Positions 35,001-46,490 of a DNA stretch of 64,000 nucleotides are shown piece by piece (the first letter of the stretch is position 1; the number at the start of each line of letters is the position of its first letter). Location: the NCBI GenBank assembly GCA_965644295.1, contig CBFFRP010000409.1, forward strand, positions 1 through 64,000, in the 5' to 3' direction. Origin of the DNA: Paraphysomonas bandaiensis. Taxonomy: Eukaryota; Chrysophyceae. The notes under the pieces are model-generated. The model saw only the letters and a program-made list of their open reading frames with translations, searched no databases and was not told the DNA's origin. Made by a program: the position numbers and the translations under genes.

Positions 35001-36780
35001 TCTCAAGGAACTCTGTAGCTTGCAGTTCGTCATCTCTCTTTGCGGTGAATGATTTCCTTGTCATCTTTGATTTTGCGCAAGCTTTACAAATACCTTTCAT
35101 TTTTCGTAAACTCTTCTTGCTGAGATGTCGTCGGGTTAATCCGCTCCCGGTAAAAAGTCTGTGTTTAAACGCTTCAATCAGCTTATGTTTGCTGACGTGT
35201 CCACAGCGCTTGTGTAACATCTCTAACGGATCTTCATGCACCTTGTCGGACAAATATACTTCCTCCAGCATTGTCAAATTTGGAAGATCAAGTATTTCCT
35301 GTAAATTTACATAAGGCATTCCGTTGCTTGAGTAGGTTGCCTCCAATACAGTCTCCCCAGTATCAAGTCGCACAACAGTGGGCTTGTTCAACAACTGCAA
35401 TCCATACCCGTGAGAACGGAGTATTCCTCCAGAGCAGATATTCTTGACTGATCCAGGGCAGATCTTGATGTCAGTCCAATCGCCAAAGCCTCCAGTTTCC
35501 TCATAGTGTAAACTGGATCCAGCTCTGGTTGTCTGTATATTTCCATCCTCCTTCTTGACCGTATGAAGGAAATTTCTGTCCTTAACAATGAACAGTTTAT
35601 TAGAGGCACAGCTGTCTAAATACACGGGTTCATCGGAAGTGTGTAGCACCTCTTCAGAGACACATGAATCATCATGCGGTTCCTCATACATAATCATGTT
35701 CACAGAGTCCGAATCTTCCTCTTGCTCCTCTCTCCGCAAAAAACGATTCCAATCTGTGCGTTTTGCAGGCTTTTCGTCCAAAAATGGCCGGTTTTTGTCT
35801 CCTTGGGCAGAGTCACTACGTACTTGAGCACGAAATTTGCACTTATACGCACGATGTCTGGTGTCTCCACATACATAGCAGCCATCTGATTTTTTCTTCT
35901 CGTTGTTGTCTCTGCGACTCTCAGATCGATTCCTAGCGCCACGACTCTTTCCCTGCCTTCTTAATTTCGCGATCTTAAGGTCTCTCTTCTTCTTCCAGCA
36001 CGATTTCTGTGAGTGACCCCGTTTGCCACATTTGGGATAGCTGCACACCTCATTTTCATCAGCAGTGGAATTCATGTTTACTTCGTCGGTGCCTTCTTTC
36101 GGGACACCTTTTGCCTGATCGTATCTCCTGCATATGGTGATCATATCAATAAAGGTTATGTCACCTTGTAGGTAGAGATTGGTGTACAATTGCTCCAAAT
36201 CGCTTCGTGTTTCGAGGGCAGTCTGTAACTTCGTTTTTTTAGCGATGTCAGTGGGTGGTTCCCCCAACTCGGACATTTTTTGACAGATGCCGTTTAGTCG
36301 ATCGATTGCTGCGCACACGAGTTCCCCCGGTAGAATTTTGAATCCTGCAAACTTCTTATTCAATTCAACTAATTCATATTGGATTTCCCCTCGAAACCGA
36401 ACAATTAACCTAGAGATGAGTTCACTCGCTAACTGCTCTTTATCAGGATGGTCCTGCGGGAGCATATCCTTTTCCCGGAAGTACTGATCCACGATCTCAA
36501 GGGCTTCAGCGACTGGTTGAACAGCTTCAAATATCGAACTGATGCACGTGTCTTTCCTCTCCAGCCACTTGTCCAGATCCTCCTTGTACTTATTTCGGAC
36601 TGTCACTGGCGCATTATTTGCTGGTCTTACTGGACGGTCCTCTAGACCCAGATGGTTCCTGTTCTTCCTCATCAACCACACTTTCAGATTCTTTGACCAA
36701 TTCACTACACCGAACTGATCAAATTTAGGAAGAAGTTTCCACTCCGAACTACCATCCGCTACCATGTTAGAAATAGACAT
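32018..36780 (-). pseudogene. Copia gag-pol polyprotein with one frameshift in RNase H
   Basis: One frame runs from the ATG at 36780 (inside the LTR edge) or the next Met at 36765 down to 32305. Order: Gag; zinc knuckles CSYPKCGKRGHSQKSC and CYVCGDTRHRAYKC; a protease site reading LDSCAS where LDSGAS is usual; the HKRCGHVSK pre-integrase block; integrase; reverse transcriptase with LDVSNAFCYAKIEGDVY and YVDDIVIA; and RNase H. Near 32345-32350 the frame changes at a run of five G on the coding strand, and the RNase H tail (DSQSARDLALNP, RTADIF-like KSL) continues in the next frame to 32018. This is either a real inactivating 1-nt deletion or an assembly error in a homopolymer. Integrase-RT order identifies copia. 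Confidence 0.92.
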
Positions 36781-37084
36781 TTTTAGTAATAAGACCTTTG
36801 TTAACACTTATATGGAATATTATATAATTATAAGAGATACCATACTTCATTCATTGACGTTCACCAACTCTTTCTATCTCTACTACACCAACCATTTCTA
36901 GTACGATCTTACATCGTCACTATCTTGTACAGTCAGTATATTTCAGTTTTATCACTACAATGGCTATCATATTATTGGTTCTCATACTACAGCTAGCTAC
37001 TACTGTATTCTTTGAGTAACGGATATAATTCTAATATCTTGGAAACTACAGCTTTTAATTGCTCACAAACAGCAAAACTCAACA
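36765..37084 (-). repeat. 5' LTR of the copia element
   Basis: 320 bp, TG...CA ends on the coding strand, followed by the primer-binding site with no spacer. Confidence 0.95.
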
Positions 37085-38651
37085 ATCTCTTAATGATGAT
37101 ATTACAAATTACAACCATGTGAATGTGATTTCATTTTATTACACTATCATAGCACAATGATGACAAACATTCAAAAGCAGAAGTTATATTCTATCCTTCG
37201 GCTGATGTAGAAGACCGTAGTGATGTCAGTGTAAGCAATCTATATTCATGCCACAATTTCGCAACAACTTCAACATTATTACTGGAGACTGGAGAGTCCT
37301 TACAGTGTTTGTGTACTTCATATCATATACACAGCATTCGAATTAGTTGCACTACCAGAAGTTAAGCGTGATGTACACAAATGTGATAATGATGCCAACG
37401 GCAACAAGAAGCCTTGTGCGACTAAAACTTTGTACACCCTCATCACATTTATCAACGAATTTCAGTACCCCGCAGTTGCTATTCCCTCAGTGTCCTCATG
37501 TGGTAGAGGTACACTTGTTGTAGCTATTACAGAAATATGGGATTTATTGTTATTAATCGAGAGCAATGGCCATTGCCATTCCCTGAGCTCATGTAGCTGT
37601 CATCGATTCACTCTGTACTTTCTTGTTGCCAGTCATTCAACGCCTCTTCTCTAACAGCAGTGATATATACAGCCCTAACAGCCGTTATTGACTGAGGAAG
37701 TATGCAAGTATGCGGTGTGCAGGTCACAGCTATGTACATGATATCCATCCATATGCAGAGTATGCTGTACATATCTTGATATCTAAATATGAGGGGCCAA
37801 TTGTAAATATGAAGAGTATGTGCGGGTTTCGACGTCACCGTCGCCGTCGCCGTTGCCATCATTGTCATCATCATCCAGCTTTGCAGTAACCAAAGATGAA
37901 CTGAAACGGAAGTTCGAACCCTCACATACTCTTCATCCTCCCTCCACTGCACATATGTATGCAAGCCTACGTGTGATGTTGCTTGGCAATCACATATGCA
38001 TATATCGGGATCGTCTTTCTTTGCTTCGAAGGCTTGACAGGTACAGGAGCTGTAATCGCCATGACATTCTCCACGAATGATGAATGTCTTATCGACAAGG
38101 CAAGTTGATAGTAAACGCTAGTGTTTTTAACTTGTTTAATCAGATGATAATAATGACTTGCACTGTAATCTGCCCTTCGTATCACACACTACACTCTCAC
38201 TGCACTCTGGACATAAACACTTCGCACATAAGATTCTGTCTGTCCAAATGACTGCACAGACAGCAGTCCACATCGTATCATCACACACGAAGAATACAGC
38301 AAACGCTTTTATGTTTTTTTAGTAGCTAGTTACTACTATAGTAGAAACAAGTAGAGTCATTTTATAAATATCCTATTTTATAGACTTCAAATGCTAAATT
38401 TTGGCATATTTTCATAATGTGGAGAAAGAGTTTCCAGTTTTCAGTTCTTATTTTTTGATAAATTTAAATTTCACAGTTGATTTTTTGATATTGATATGCT
38501 CTACAAAAATGTGTATGTTGTCCTCGACTACACCATAGATACGTGCATCTCACTGCATCTGATCTGATGACTGTACGGGTGAGTCTATATGTTACTATGC
38601 CACACTGCACATTAATACAAATCACTCCCATATCGAAATACTAAATCAAAT
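37085..38651. other. Intergenic region with a foldback
   Basis: No gene recognised. A 24-bp imperfect inverted repeat (arms about 37808-37831 and 37912-37935, core ATGAAGAGTATGTG) encloses CGTCGCCGTCGCCGTTGCCATC-like trinucleotide sequence. Confidence 0.5.
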
Positions 38652-39386
38652 ATGTCAAATTTAGCCGAGACAATGGCTGATTGCCTGCAGCTGCAAGTGG
38701 AGGTATATGATCTTGCATGTGTGGTAAGGAGTTGCTAACAGATCACCAAATATATGCAGTGTCTGCAGGCTCAAATTAAATTACTGAGAAATAATGCGGC
38801 GAACCAACCCAATGACTCAAAGGATGCTGGAGAGGATCAAAAGACGAAACGCAAGAAAGCGCCTGTTGATCCCAATAAGCCCAAGTAAGTATCAGTTTCA
38901 TATGATTGCACGCACTGCGCGCTAAGCGATACATTGCAGACGTAACCATTCTGCGTATCAATTATTCATCATGGAAATTCTTCCTAAGTTGAAGCAAGAA
39001 AATCCCGGCATGCAGCAAACGGATATCATGTCTCTAGCGGCGTCACGATGGGGAAAGATGGATGACAGTCAGAAAACGGTATTTGTCCGCTTATTAGTAT
39101 TAGCGTATTAATGTTTTCTCTCCCTTAGAAATACGTTGAGGCTGCGGCCAAGGATAAAATGGAGTATCACCTCAAGTTGGAGCAGTACAACAGTGGAGCT
39201 ACACCTGACGTGGTATCCACACCTTCCTCAAAAGCACCCGCATCCAGCCAGGATGCTTCCTCTGGTGATGATGGCGAGCAATCCTCTCATCAAAAGAAGA
39301 AGAAAAAGAAGGACTCGAAAGAGAAAAGGAGGAAGAGTGACGCTGGGTCGGACAGTGACCACAAAAAGAAAAAGGTTTCTCGTTGA
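38652..39386 (+). CDS. HMG-box protein
   Basis: Four exons (38652-38702, 38760-38884, 38940-39078, 39129-39386) give 190 residues. A short N-terminal helix contains MADCLQLQVECLQAQIKLL, possibly a coiled coil. The HMG box (about 50-125) starts at DPNKPKRNHSAYQLFIME and contains the expected ASRWGKMDDSQKTKYVEAAAKDKMEY pattern, split over three exons. The C-terminus is Ser-rich and then strongly basic (KKKKKKDSKEKRRK), a probable nuclear localisation and DNA-binding tail. HMGB-type proteins bend DNA and act in chromatin. The single box and basic tail resemble SSRP1-free small HMGB proteins of fungi and protists. The assignment to the family is solid; the exact role is open. Confidence 0.88.
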
Positions 39387-40163
39387 CACTTCATGGATAA
39401 TTTTTTAATGTGTTTTTGTCGAACTATAGAAGAAGCACTCCTAAGCGCTGCTCCTTGACATTGAACCGGCGGGAGTATGAATCATGCGAGGTTGCGTTGA
39501 ATGGTAATGCATGTGTTGTAGATTTATAGGAATATAATTCAATTGGCTCAACTTATAAGAAGTACACTGCGTCTTAACACCCAAGCAATTCCCGCTGCAC
39601 TTTATAGCTTTATAGACATATAGATATCACTATTCTAGGTTAGTAGCTGGAATGAAATGTAACATTCAGTAGGGTCAGGTTCATGATGTGTTCGGATGAC
39701 TCCCTAGATAAATTAGAATGCGTAATGTCCAGTGGTAGCCTATCACATACCCGAAAACTACAAATGAACACCCCAGAGCTAGGATGACAGCAATATTTTG
39801 CAATATGCTGCTATCAATAACCTGATTGATAGCGAGCACACAGCAATTGCAAAAGCTGAATATTAGATTGTAGATTGCTATTGACCATGAATACGAGAAA
39901 CGTATACATGTATGCCACTATTTAATATAATTTATCCATTCAAACACTGCATCAACTACACTACTGAGTTGAATGGCAGTAATAATAATATTTAACGTGA
40001 TTTATTATGATAAGTTACATTCACATCATGTTGTGTGCAAAATTGATTCGAATGAAAAATTAAGCACCACGTTTCACACATAGACGAAAAGTTTAGATAA
40101 CAGCAGGACTAAACATGAGCCAAACACAGCAGAGAGCTTTCTGCTACACACACTCAAAGCGTC
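39387..40163. other. Intergenic, no gene recognised
   Basis: Shared 3' region of two convergent genes; AT-rich, with stops in all frames. Confidence 0.5.
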
Positions 40164-41704
40164 TCACCACAGGCCATTGTGAGGTACCGCCAGCTTCGGC
40201 CCGAGAACAGGTCCTTTGAATTCTGGCACTGTGACCTGAATGGTCCTGCCGAGCGCATAAAGACATCTGACAACGGCGGCGATATCACGTTCCTCATACA
40301 AGTCCACAGTTTCAAACAGGTCATGTTCAGGAACACCAACAGCACGACATGCCCTACAAAAGAAAAAAATAGGGGCTATTAGTACAACGTGGTATACATG
40401 CATGCCGATCGTACTTGAGGAACGCGGAGATGTTCTCCATCTGCATGAATGGGGCGGGTTGCTTGTTAATCCGCTTGACACTTTCTGGTTTGATGTTATT
40501 GATAAGCTTGCAGAGAAGCTCGCCACTCTTTAGTCGTTCAGCAAATGGATGCGGGTGAAAGGCTTCGCCAGTTATAGCCTGTATCCACTCCGTGGCCTCC
40601 TCAGTGAGAAGAGCTTGGTCTTCCTGCATACAAGACGCGATCAGAAAGCATACACGATGTGTAAAATTAAACGTGTAAGAATCACACAGACTAATCACCT
40701 GTGTATCTAAACAATACTATAACATACAGAATGAACTCAGTAATAATGAAGGTATACTATTACCTTCTCCAAACCTCTAGCTCTAGGTGGGGTTCGAGCG
40801 CCGAGCGGTTGAGTCTGTGAAGGTGGATTGGATGAATTCTGTGCTATTGGCTTTACCGTAGTATCATTACTTTCACTTGCGACAAGGTTGTTTACAGTAT
40901 TCGATTCACCAATCCGCAGACTGGTTAAGTGAGGGACGGGACTTAGGGCTCTTCCCTTTCCTCCCGGTACAGGGCTAATGGAGCTCGCACGCTTGTTTAC
41001 TAGAGTACTGGTACGGGCACTGACTCCAGGCCCTGTCGAGGTCGGTGTATTTCGCCCGTTCACTGGGGATCGACTAGGTGATCGACTAGGCGTTCGACTA
41101 GGAGTGCGCTTACCAGAGCGTGGGCTCGGGGAAGGTGACTTAGAAAGAGAGCGAAAAAACATGCGAGGTGGACTGGGGCTGTTGGAAGACGGAGGCGGAG
41201 GAGGTGGTACAAAATGGTCACCTAAATCTACCGTGGCCATGTAAGGTCCAGAGTATTCTGGTACAGTGGTTTTAATGGTTCGGGAAAGTGCATGAAGGCA
41301 TGAGATAACCCTGCCGATATCCTTCGCTTCATACAAATCCACTGTCTCAAACAGCTCATGTTCCACCATTCCTACTTCTCTACATGCTTTCAAAAAATTG
41401 GATATATTCTCCATTTCTTTGAAGGCCATTGTGGCGGTTTCTATTTTGCGCACACTGTTCGGCTTAATCGCATTAATTAATTTACACAAGACTTGACCAT
41501 CTTTCAGTGCAATGCCGAACTCTCCAACTAGTGTCTCGCCCGTTACTTCCTCCACCCAGTTTCTACGAGGTGATATGCATGAGATCACATGTATGTGTGT
41601 ATGTACATATCTCACCGGGCATATTTGCGGTATAAGTAATTCCTCTGCTCCTTAGCGGCTTGTTTAAGAGATAAATCAGAGTCAGGTTTAGGTGATGAGC
41701 TCAT
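40164..41704 (-). CDS. Calponin/transgelin-like protein with two CH domains
   Basis: Four exons (41704-41616, 41562-40764, 40623-40415, 40353-40164) give 428 residues. CH domain 1 (about 28-135) reads NWVEEVTGETL, LKDGQVLCKLINAIKPNSV, MENISNFLKACREVGM and LFETVDLYEAKDIGRVI. CH domain 2 (about 300-415) repeats this as LKSGELLCKLINNIKPESV, MENISAFLK-ACRAVGV and LFETVDLYEERDI. Between them is a 150-residue Ser/Pro/Arg linker with SRTPSRSPSRSP motifs, likely disordered and a possible kinase target. Single CH domains of the calponin type bind or organise actin. Two of them joined by a flexible linker suggest an actin-bundling or scaffolding role, which is inference. The paired domains look like an internal duplication. 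Confidence 0.9.
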
Positions 41705-42058
41705 TGTTATCACTGTGATATGATTGTATTGAGAGGGTTACTGTGATATAGTGATATATGCATATATGCCTGAGTAGCTATATGTGTGTATGTCATCTAG
41801 AAGACAGAGCGATTTCTTACATATGGAGACTGTAGTTATACTCCTCCCCAGTGCGAACCATCTAAATTTCCCAATTTTATAGGGATATTGACATATTTTC
41901 CGGTATTTTAGTTTTTTACAGGAGAAATATCGGCATATTTTACAACCGTATAAAGAAGCGAATGGCAGTGGTGAGGACTCTCTATATGATAGAGTTGCAA
42001 CCCCATCAACTGCAAACAACAGCAATCCCCTCTCATCCTTGCATCATACCCATTGACA
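41705..42058. other. Short divergent intergenic region
   Basis: Separates the CH-domain gene from LYRM2. No motif stands out. Confidence 0.35.
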
Positions 42059-42373
42059 ATGTCACCGCCTAGGAAATTAAAAGATGTCCTTCCTCTGCAG
42101 GTGTTTATCCACAGACAGCAGGTGCTCCGTATGTTTCGGTCTATGCTAAGGTCAGCAATGGTTATAGAGCGACCAGAGGTTAGAACAGACTTGACATTCC
42201 AGATTCGTTCTGAATTTGCTAAAAACAAGTCCATTACGGATAAAATGGCTCTAAGGACGTTATTAACAGAGGGAACGAGACAGTTGGAAGTATTACGCCG
42301 TATGGGCCCATCACACGATAGTAATGACACGAAAGATGTCGGGACTGGATGGCCATGGCAACGAAATCAATAA
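42059..42373 (+). CDS. LYRM2: LYR-motif mitochondrial protein, LYRM2 type
   Basis: A single-exon 104-residue protein from the ATG at 42059 (an upstream in-frame TTG is not a start). The sequence VFIHRQQVLRMFRSMLR (about 15-31) corresponds to FVRRQQVLLLYRRIL of LYRM2, followed by IRSEFAKNKSITD and LLTEGTRQLEVL, the conserved F and G blocks of the complex-1 LYR family. The signature L-Y-R tripeptide is M-F-R here, a change within the tolerated aromatic-Arg pattern. LYR proteins bind mitochondrial acyl-carrier protein and assist Fe-S or respiratory-complex assembly. LYRM2 is a matrix protein linked to complex I. The C-terminal WPWQRNQ is unremarkable. Confidence 0.82.
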   Translation: MSPPRKLKDVLPLQVFIHRQQVLRMFRSMLRSAMVIERPEVRTDLTFQIRSEFAKNKSITDKMALRTLLTEGTRQLEVLRRMGPSHDSNDTKDVGTGWPWQRNQ

Positions 42374-43142
42374 TATTATCTTTAATGTTGTCTAGGTAGC
42401 GAAATTGTGTGTGTTATACATCTAGTTTTTGATAAGTGATTGTTGCACTTTTCACGCTTTTCTTTTCACTGCTAACTGTATATCATTCTGTATGGCATGT
42501 AATATAATAGATCGCATCACTACATCTTGGGAATTAAATGATAGTTTGAATATCAGAAAGTTTTGTTGTCAAAACTCCACAGTCCACACGATTCGTATTG
42601 GATGATGATTGCAATGAAGTAAATGCTATGTGCCGTTATATTCTGTTGCTTGAACTTTGCACAAACCAAGAAGAAAGAAGTTTATATTAGAGGCAGAATC
42701 ATGCTCGCACTAACCCAGATAACCATAGTATTCTCGTGTTTAGTTCAACAAGAACTATAAAGGAGCACTACGAACTACGAAGTATTGTTCGTGTACGACT
42801 ATGGTTTCTAAACATTTTCCTAATCTATAAGTCCGTGAAATAGTTGAAGTGCAACCACAAAAAGACACACGTTGCCATCCCCACTATACTTGTAATATAC
42901 AAATTTATCTTAGGTAGATATTTACATTTGTTGAGATGTACTTATTGATATAAGAAGGGGTCAGTAGCTAAACGCTAAACTCTGTCCACTGTCCCTGCAA
43001 CTCAAAAGGAAACGATGAGCCTACTAACCTCCCTACTATATACTAACTACAGGTTCAGCAGAAAAGTAAAAAATTTAATTCGCGAATATGTACATATTAT
43101 TCACATAGTAACACTGCACTAAGAAAACTGCATAAGTCGAAC
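42374..43142. other. Intergenic, no gene recognised
   Basis: AT-rich convergent 3' region without protein-like frames. Confidence 0.5.
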
Positions 43143-44144
43143 CTAGTGTACAAGTTCCCTGCTTTCAGGGGAATTTACGCTTGGCACAATTTGAGACTTT
43201 CTTAACGTGCTGAAACATGTATACAGTGCTCGCATAAGCACATAGAGACCAGAAGCCACGAATATCTCAAAATCATACTTCAAAATATCCGGATACAATG
43301 TAATAATCGGTTCAATACTTCTACCTGCGGATGCATTGACTAGAATTTGGTCGAGTTTTCGTACCGCCCAGTGGTCTGATTCCGGTAGCCAAGTCGAGTT
43401 GTAATGATATACCATAGCTGTGGATCTAGGAGAGGCGGTGGCAGGGACTGCACGCGGTAACTGCTTCGTCCATTTAGAAAAATGGTATGCAATCGTTGCC
43501 GCGTCTCTTTTTTTCCCATATTTTCTAGCCAGAATACCTTTGTGAAAGAATAGCAATTTCGGAAACGAACGAACATTGTATTGTGCACACATGTTATGAA
43601 ATTCATATCCAATTCCAAAATATATAGTGATAGATGGAAACATTGGAGCAACTACTTGGAGAGAATCTATTAATTCATATGAAAAGGGGTGCTTTGGTAA
43701 GACAAGAGCGAATGCTAAATAGTCGTGTACTGTATATTCATCGTCAGATGTAGATCTAGATTTGTTCTTCTTGCCATTACTGCTGGAGTTGGTCTTCTTT
43801 AAATCATTTCCTTGTCCCGTTTTCTGTGGAATGTCCTTTGGATCCACCTTTTTAAAAGACACTTGAGTCGCACTGAGAACACGAGGAAAATACTTCTCAT
43901 TCGCACAGACTGAAACCATTTCACTTATAAATGCATTAGTCATATTGGTATCTTCATATAAATCACATATTTGGTTATCAGCGACGACACTGTCATACGT
44001 CCTATAGTCTATACTGTACTGAACGAAACGCTTTACGATCTTATACTGTACAGGAGATGTGCTGTTCCTCCTGTGCGCTGTCACAGGTATAGTGATAGCC
44101 ACCAGTAAACTGATCAATAATACTATGAAATATTGCAGTGACAT
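43143..44144 (-). CDS. Secretory-pathway thioredoxin-fold protein without a CxxC site
   Basis: Single exon, 333 residues from the ATG at 44144. The N-terminus (LQYFIVLLISLLVAITIPVTA) is a clear signal peptide. Residues about 165-235 have the thioredoxin-fold pattern: SLQVVAPMFPSITIYFGIG, then CAQYNVRSFPKLLFFHKG with the cis-Pro motif SFP, then a KYGKKRDAATIAYHFSKWT helix. No CxxC active site is present, so it is unlikely to be an oxidoreductase. A hydrophobic segment near the C-terminus (FEIFVASGLYVLMRALYTCF) could anchor it in the membrane. The layout recalls TXNDC15-like ER proteins, but sequence similarity is too weak for a name. Several N-x-S/T sites fit a luminal location. Confidence 0.6.
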   Translation of the reverse strand: MSLQYFIVLLISLLVAITIPVTAHRRNSTSPVQYKIVKRFVQYSIDYRTYDSVVADNQICDLYEDTNMTNAFISEMVSVCANEKYFPRVLSATQVSFKKVDPKDIPQKTGQGNDLKKTNSSSNGKKNKSRSTSDDEYTVHDYLAFALVLPKHPFSYELIDSLQVVAPMFPSITIYFGIGYEFHNMCAQYNVRSFPKLLFFHKGILARKYGKKRDAATIAYHFSKWTKQLPRAVPATASPRSTAMVYHYNSTWLPESDHWAVRKLDQILVNASAGRSIEPIITLYPDILKYDFEIFVASGLYVLMRALYTCFSTLRKSQIVPSVNSPESRELVH

Positions 44145-44504
44145 TATGTACAGGTGGTGTGATAGGACTACTTGACATAGACGAGTGTATGTATATATAT
44201 ATATATATGATATCGCTATGCTGTACAAGCCTCTATATACATAGCAGCACTGGTCCACTGATACTGTCTGTCACACCCCACACACAACAAAAGTGTATCA
44301 TACTTATAGGAAAACACCTTTTTTTATGAATAAGAATACAAAAAATCACTAATTTTATTGACTTCTGACATCTGAAAAATGACATTTACTGATTTTGCTT
44401 GTTGATATTGCTTTGGCTTATGTATAGCAGCAGTACACACTCCTGCACTGGTCATGCATCTCACACACTCCATCAGACTCACGTAACCTCATCATATCAT
44501 CAGT
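44145..44504. other. Divergent intergenic region
   Basis: Contains a short (AT)n run and an AGCAGCAGTAC string near 44428. No gene. Confidence 0.35.
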
Positions 44505-46133
44505 ATGGGTATGTTGAGTATATCTGATCTCAACGATGACGTGATTCGTATCATCATCTCTATGATCCCACACAAAGCTCTCCTTCCTGTGATGATGACT
44601 TGCAAGAGACTTCACGATATGGCTGATAACACGAGAGCTAAGAGCAGAGACAAGAGCAGAGAGAGACTTGAGTCACATGCATCTCACTACTGCATGTCCA
44701 ACTCCATGGTCTCATGGGCTCTGTCTATGGGCTGCCCTCACCTCAAACTAATGGATACATGTGCACTATACGGCAGACTACAGCAGATGAAATACTTACA
44801 CACACATATATATACACATACACATACACATAATGCAGATCATGCTTCTATTGAATTGAATACACATCAGTGGCTTCATGCACAGCACCCTCCGTGTCCA
44901 TGGAATTCACAGACATGCAGCGCTGCAGCAAGAGGTGGACACTTGGATGTTCTGAGATGGCTTCGTTCACAGGACCCTCCATGTCCATGGGATCACTGGG
45001 CATGCAATACTGCTGCGCAGGGTGGGCACTTGGATGTTCTTCGATGGCTTCGTTCACAGGACCCTCCATGTCCATGGAGTTTATATACTTGCAAAGCTGC
45101 TGCAGAAGGTGGGCACTTGGATGTTCTGAGATGGCTTCGTTCACAGGACCCTCCATGTCCATGGCATGAATGGACTTGCACAGTTGCTGCAAAGGGTGGA
45201 CACTTGGATGTTCTTAGGTGGCTTCGTTCACAGGACCCTCCATGTGCATGGGATGGACAGACATGTTGGTCTGCTGCAGATGGTGGACATTTGGATGTTC
45301 TGCAGTGGCTTCGTTCACAGGACCCTCCATGCCCATGGAGTGAATATACTTGTATAGTTGCTGCTAGATGTGGGCACTTGGATGTTCTGAGATGGCTTCG
45401 TTCACAGGACCCTCCATGTCCATGGGATCACTGGGCATGCAATACTGCTGCGCAGGGTGGGCACTTGGATGTTCTTCGATGGCTTCGTTCACAGGACCCT
45501 CCATGTCCATGGAGTTTATATACTTGCAAAGCTGCTGCAGAAGGTGGTCACTTGGATGTTCTTCGATGGCTTCGTTCACAGGACCCTCCGTGTCCATGGA
45601 ATGAACGGGGTTGCATAGTTGCTGCACAGGGTGGGCACTTGGATGTTCTTAGGTGGCTTCGTTCACAGGACCCTCCATGTCCATGGGATGGACGGACTTG
45701 TAGTTCTGCTGCAGATGGTGGACATTTGGATGTTCTGCAGTGGCTTCGTTCACAGTTCCCTCCATGTCCATGGAATGAATGGACTTGCACAGTTGCTGCA
45801 GAGGGTGGGCACTTAAATGTTCTTAGGTGGCTTCGTTCACAGGACCCTCCATGTCCATGGAATAACAAGACTTGCGAAGCTGCTGCAAGAGGTGGACACT
45901 TGGATGTTCTTAGGTGGCTTCGTTCACAGGACCCTCCATGTCCCTGGGATGAATTTACTTGCAGTGCTGCTGCAGAGGATGGGAACTTAAATGTTCTTAG
46001 GTGGCTTCGTTCACAGGACCCTCCATGTCCATGGAATGAACGGACTTGCAGTGCTGCTGAAATAGGTGGGCACTCGGATGTTCTGGATTGGCTTCGTTCA
46101 CAGGACCCTCCATGTCCAATGTCCATGTTTTGA
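44505..46133 (+). CDS. F-box protein with 14 ankyrin-like 29-residue repeats
   Basis: 542 residues, apparently one exon. An F-box-like N-terminus (ISDLNDDVIRIIISMIPHKA, LLPVMMTCKRLHDMA) covers about 5-45. A His/Thr low-complexity stretch coded by CA repeats lies at about 105-115. From about 133 onward come 14 repeats of exactly 29 residues, W-xxx-TC-xx-AA-x-GGHLDVLRWLRSQDPPCP. Repeats of this type are degenerate ankyrin motifs, expanded in algae, oomycetes and giant viruses. F-box proteins recruit substrates to SCF ubiquitin ligases, with the repeats as substrate reader; that role is inference. Repeats 2-6 and 7-11 match as a 435-bp block, showing recent internal duplication. A decayed further repeat follows the stop (46140-46190). 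Confidence 0.82.
   Translation: MGMLSISDLNDDVIRIIISMIPHKALLPVMMTCKRLHDMADNTRAKSRDKSRERLESHASHYCMSNSMVSWALSMGCPHLKLMDTCALYGRLQQMKYLHTHIYTHTHTHNADHASIELNTHQWLHAQHPPCPWNSQTCSAAARGGHLDVLRWLRSQDPPCPWDHWACNTAAQGGHLDVLRWLRSQDPPCPWSLYTCKAAAEGGHLDVLRWLRSQDPPCPWHEWTCTVAAKGGHLDVLRWLRSQDPPCAWDGQTCWSAADGGHLDVLQWLRSQDPPCPWSEYTCIVAARCGHLDVLRWLRSQDPPCPWDHWACNTAAQGGHLDVLRWLRSQDPPCPWSLYTCKAAAEGGHLDVLRWLRSQDPPCPWNERGCIVAAQGGHLDVLRWLRSQDPPCPWDGRTCSSAADGGHLDVLQWLRSQFPPCPWNEWTCTVAAEGGHLNVLRWLRSQDPPCPWNNKTCEAAARGGHLDVLRWLRSQDPPCPWDEFTCSAAAEDGNLNVLRWLRSQDPPCPWNERTCSAAEIGGHSDVLDWLRSQDPPCPMSMF
44901..46110 (+). repeat. 87-bp coding tandem array with a 435-bp higher-order duplication
   Basis: Units start with TGG every 87 bp (for example 44901, 44988). 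The pair coding DHWAC and SLYTC at 44988 recurs at 45423, five units later, almost without change. Confidence 0.9.
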
Positions 46134-46490
46134 AATGATATGCTTCCCTGCTGCATAGTATGGAAATTTGGATGTTTTGAAATATCTTTATTTATATTAG
46201 ACATTATGGCCTAGTTTTTAGGAATCAATCATTCCCACAAGAGCATATCACCGTCCCTCAAGAAACCCTCAGGACCTCGACAACGACGCCGTCTCCTGCA
46301 ACTTTACCTGTGCCCGAGGCCCGAACGGTGCACTGCGACAGCGCCAAATTCCAACTCTCAATCCACCTCTCAGCCCACACATGTAGCACTCGGTGCACTC
46401 AGGACCTTCCTACAAAACCCGGTACCACCACAAAGCCCTGTGGAGTCTCATCCCAAGGGGAGACCCCCTGATCACAATCAACATTAAGAA

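Larger units (their letters stand above)
31571..37084 (-). mobile_element. Full-length Ty1/copia LTR retrotransposon
   Basis: Two 320-bp LTRs (31571-31890 and 36765-37084) begin TG and end CA. They look identical by eye and are bordered by the 5-bp duplication ATCTC (31566-31570, 37085-37089). Transcription is leftward. The primer-binding site directly abuts the 5' LTR: 36752-36764 reads CCATCCGCTACCA, close to the 3' end of initiator Met tRNA. A polypurine tract (GAGAGGGAG on the minus strand, about 31891-31899) abuts the 3' LTR. Identical LTRs and matching duplications indicate a recent insertion. Confidence 0.97.

Noticed and set aside
37850-37930. A tRNA gene suggested by GTTCGAACCC
   Set aside because: No A box or acceptor stem at the right distance; the string is explained by the foldback arm.
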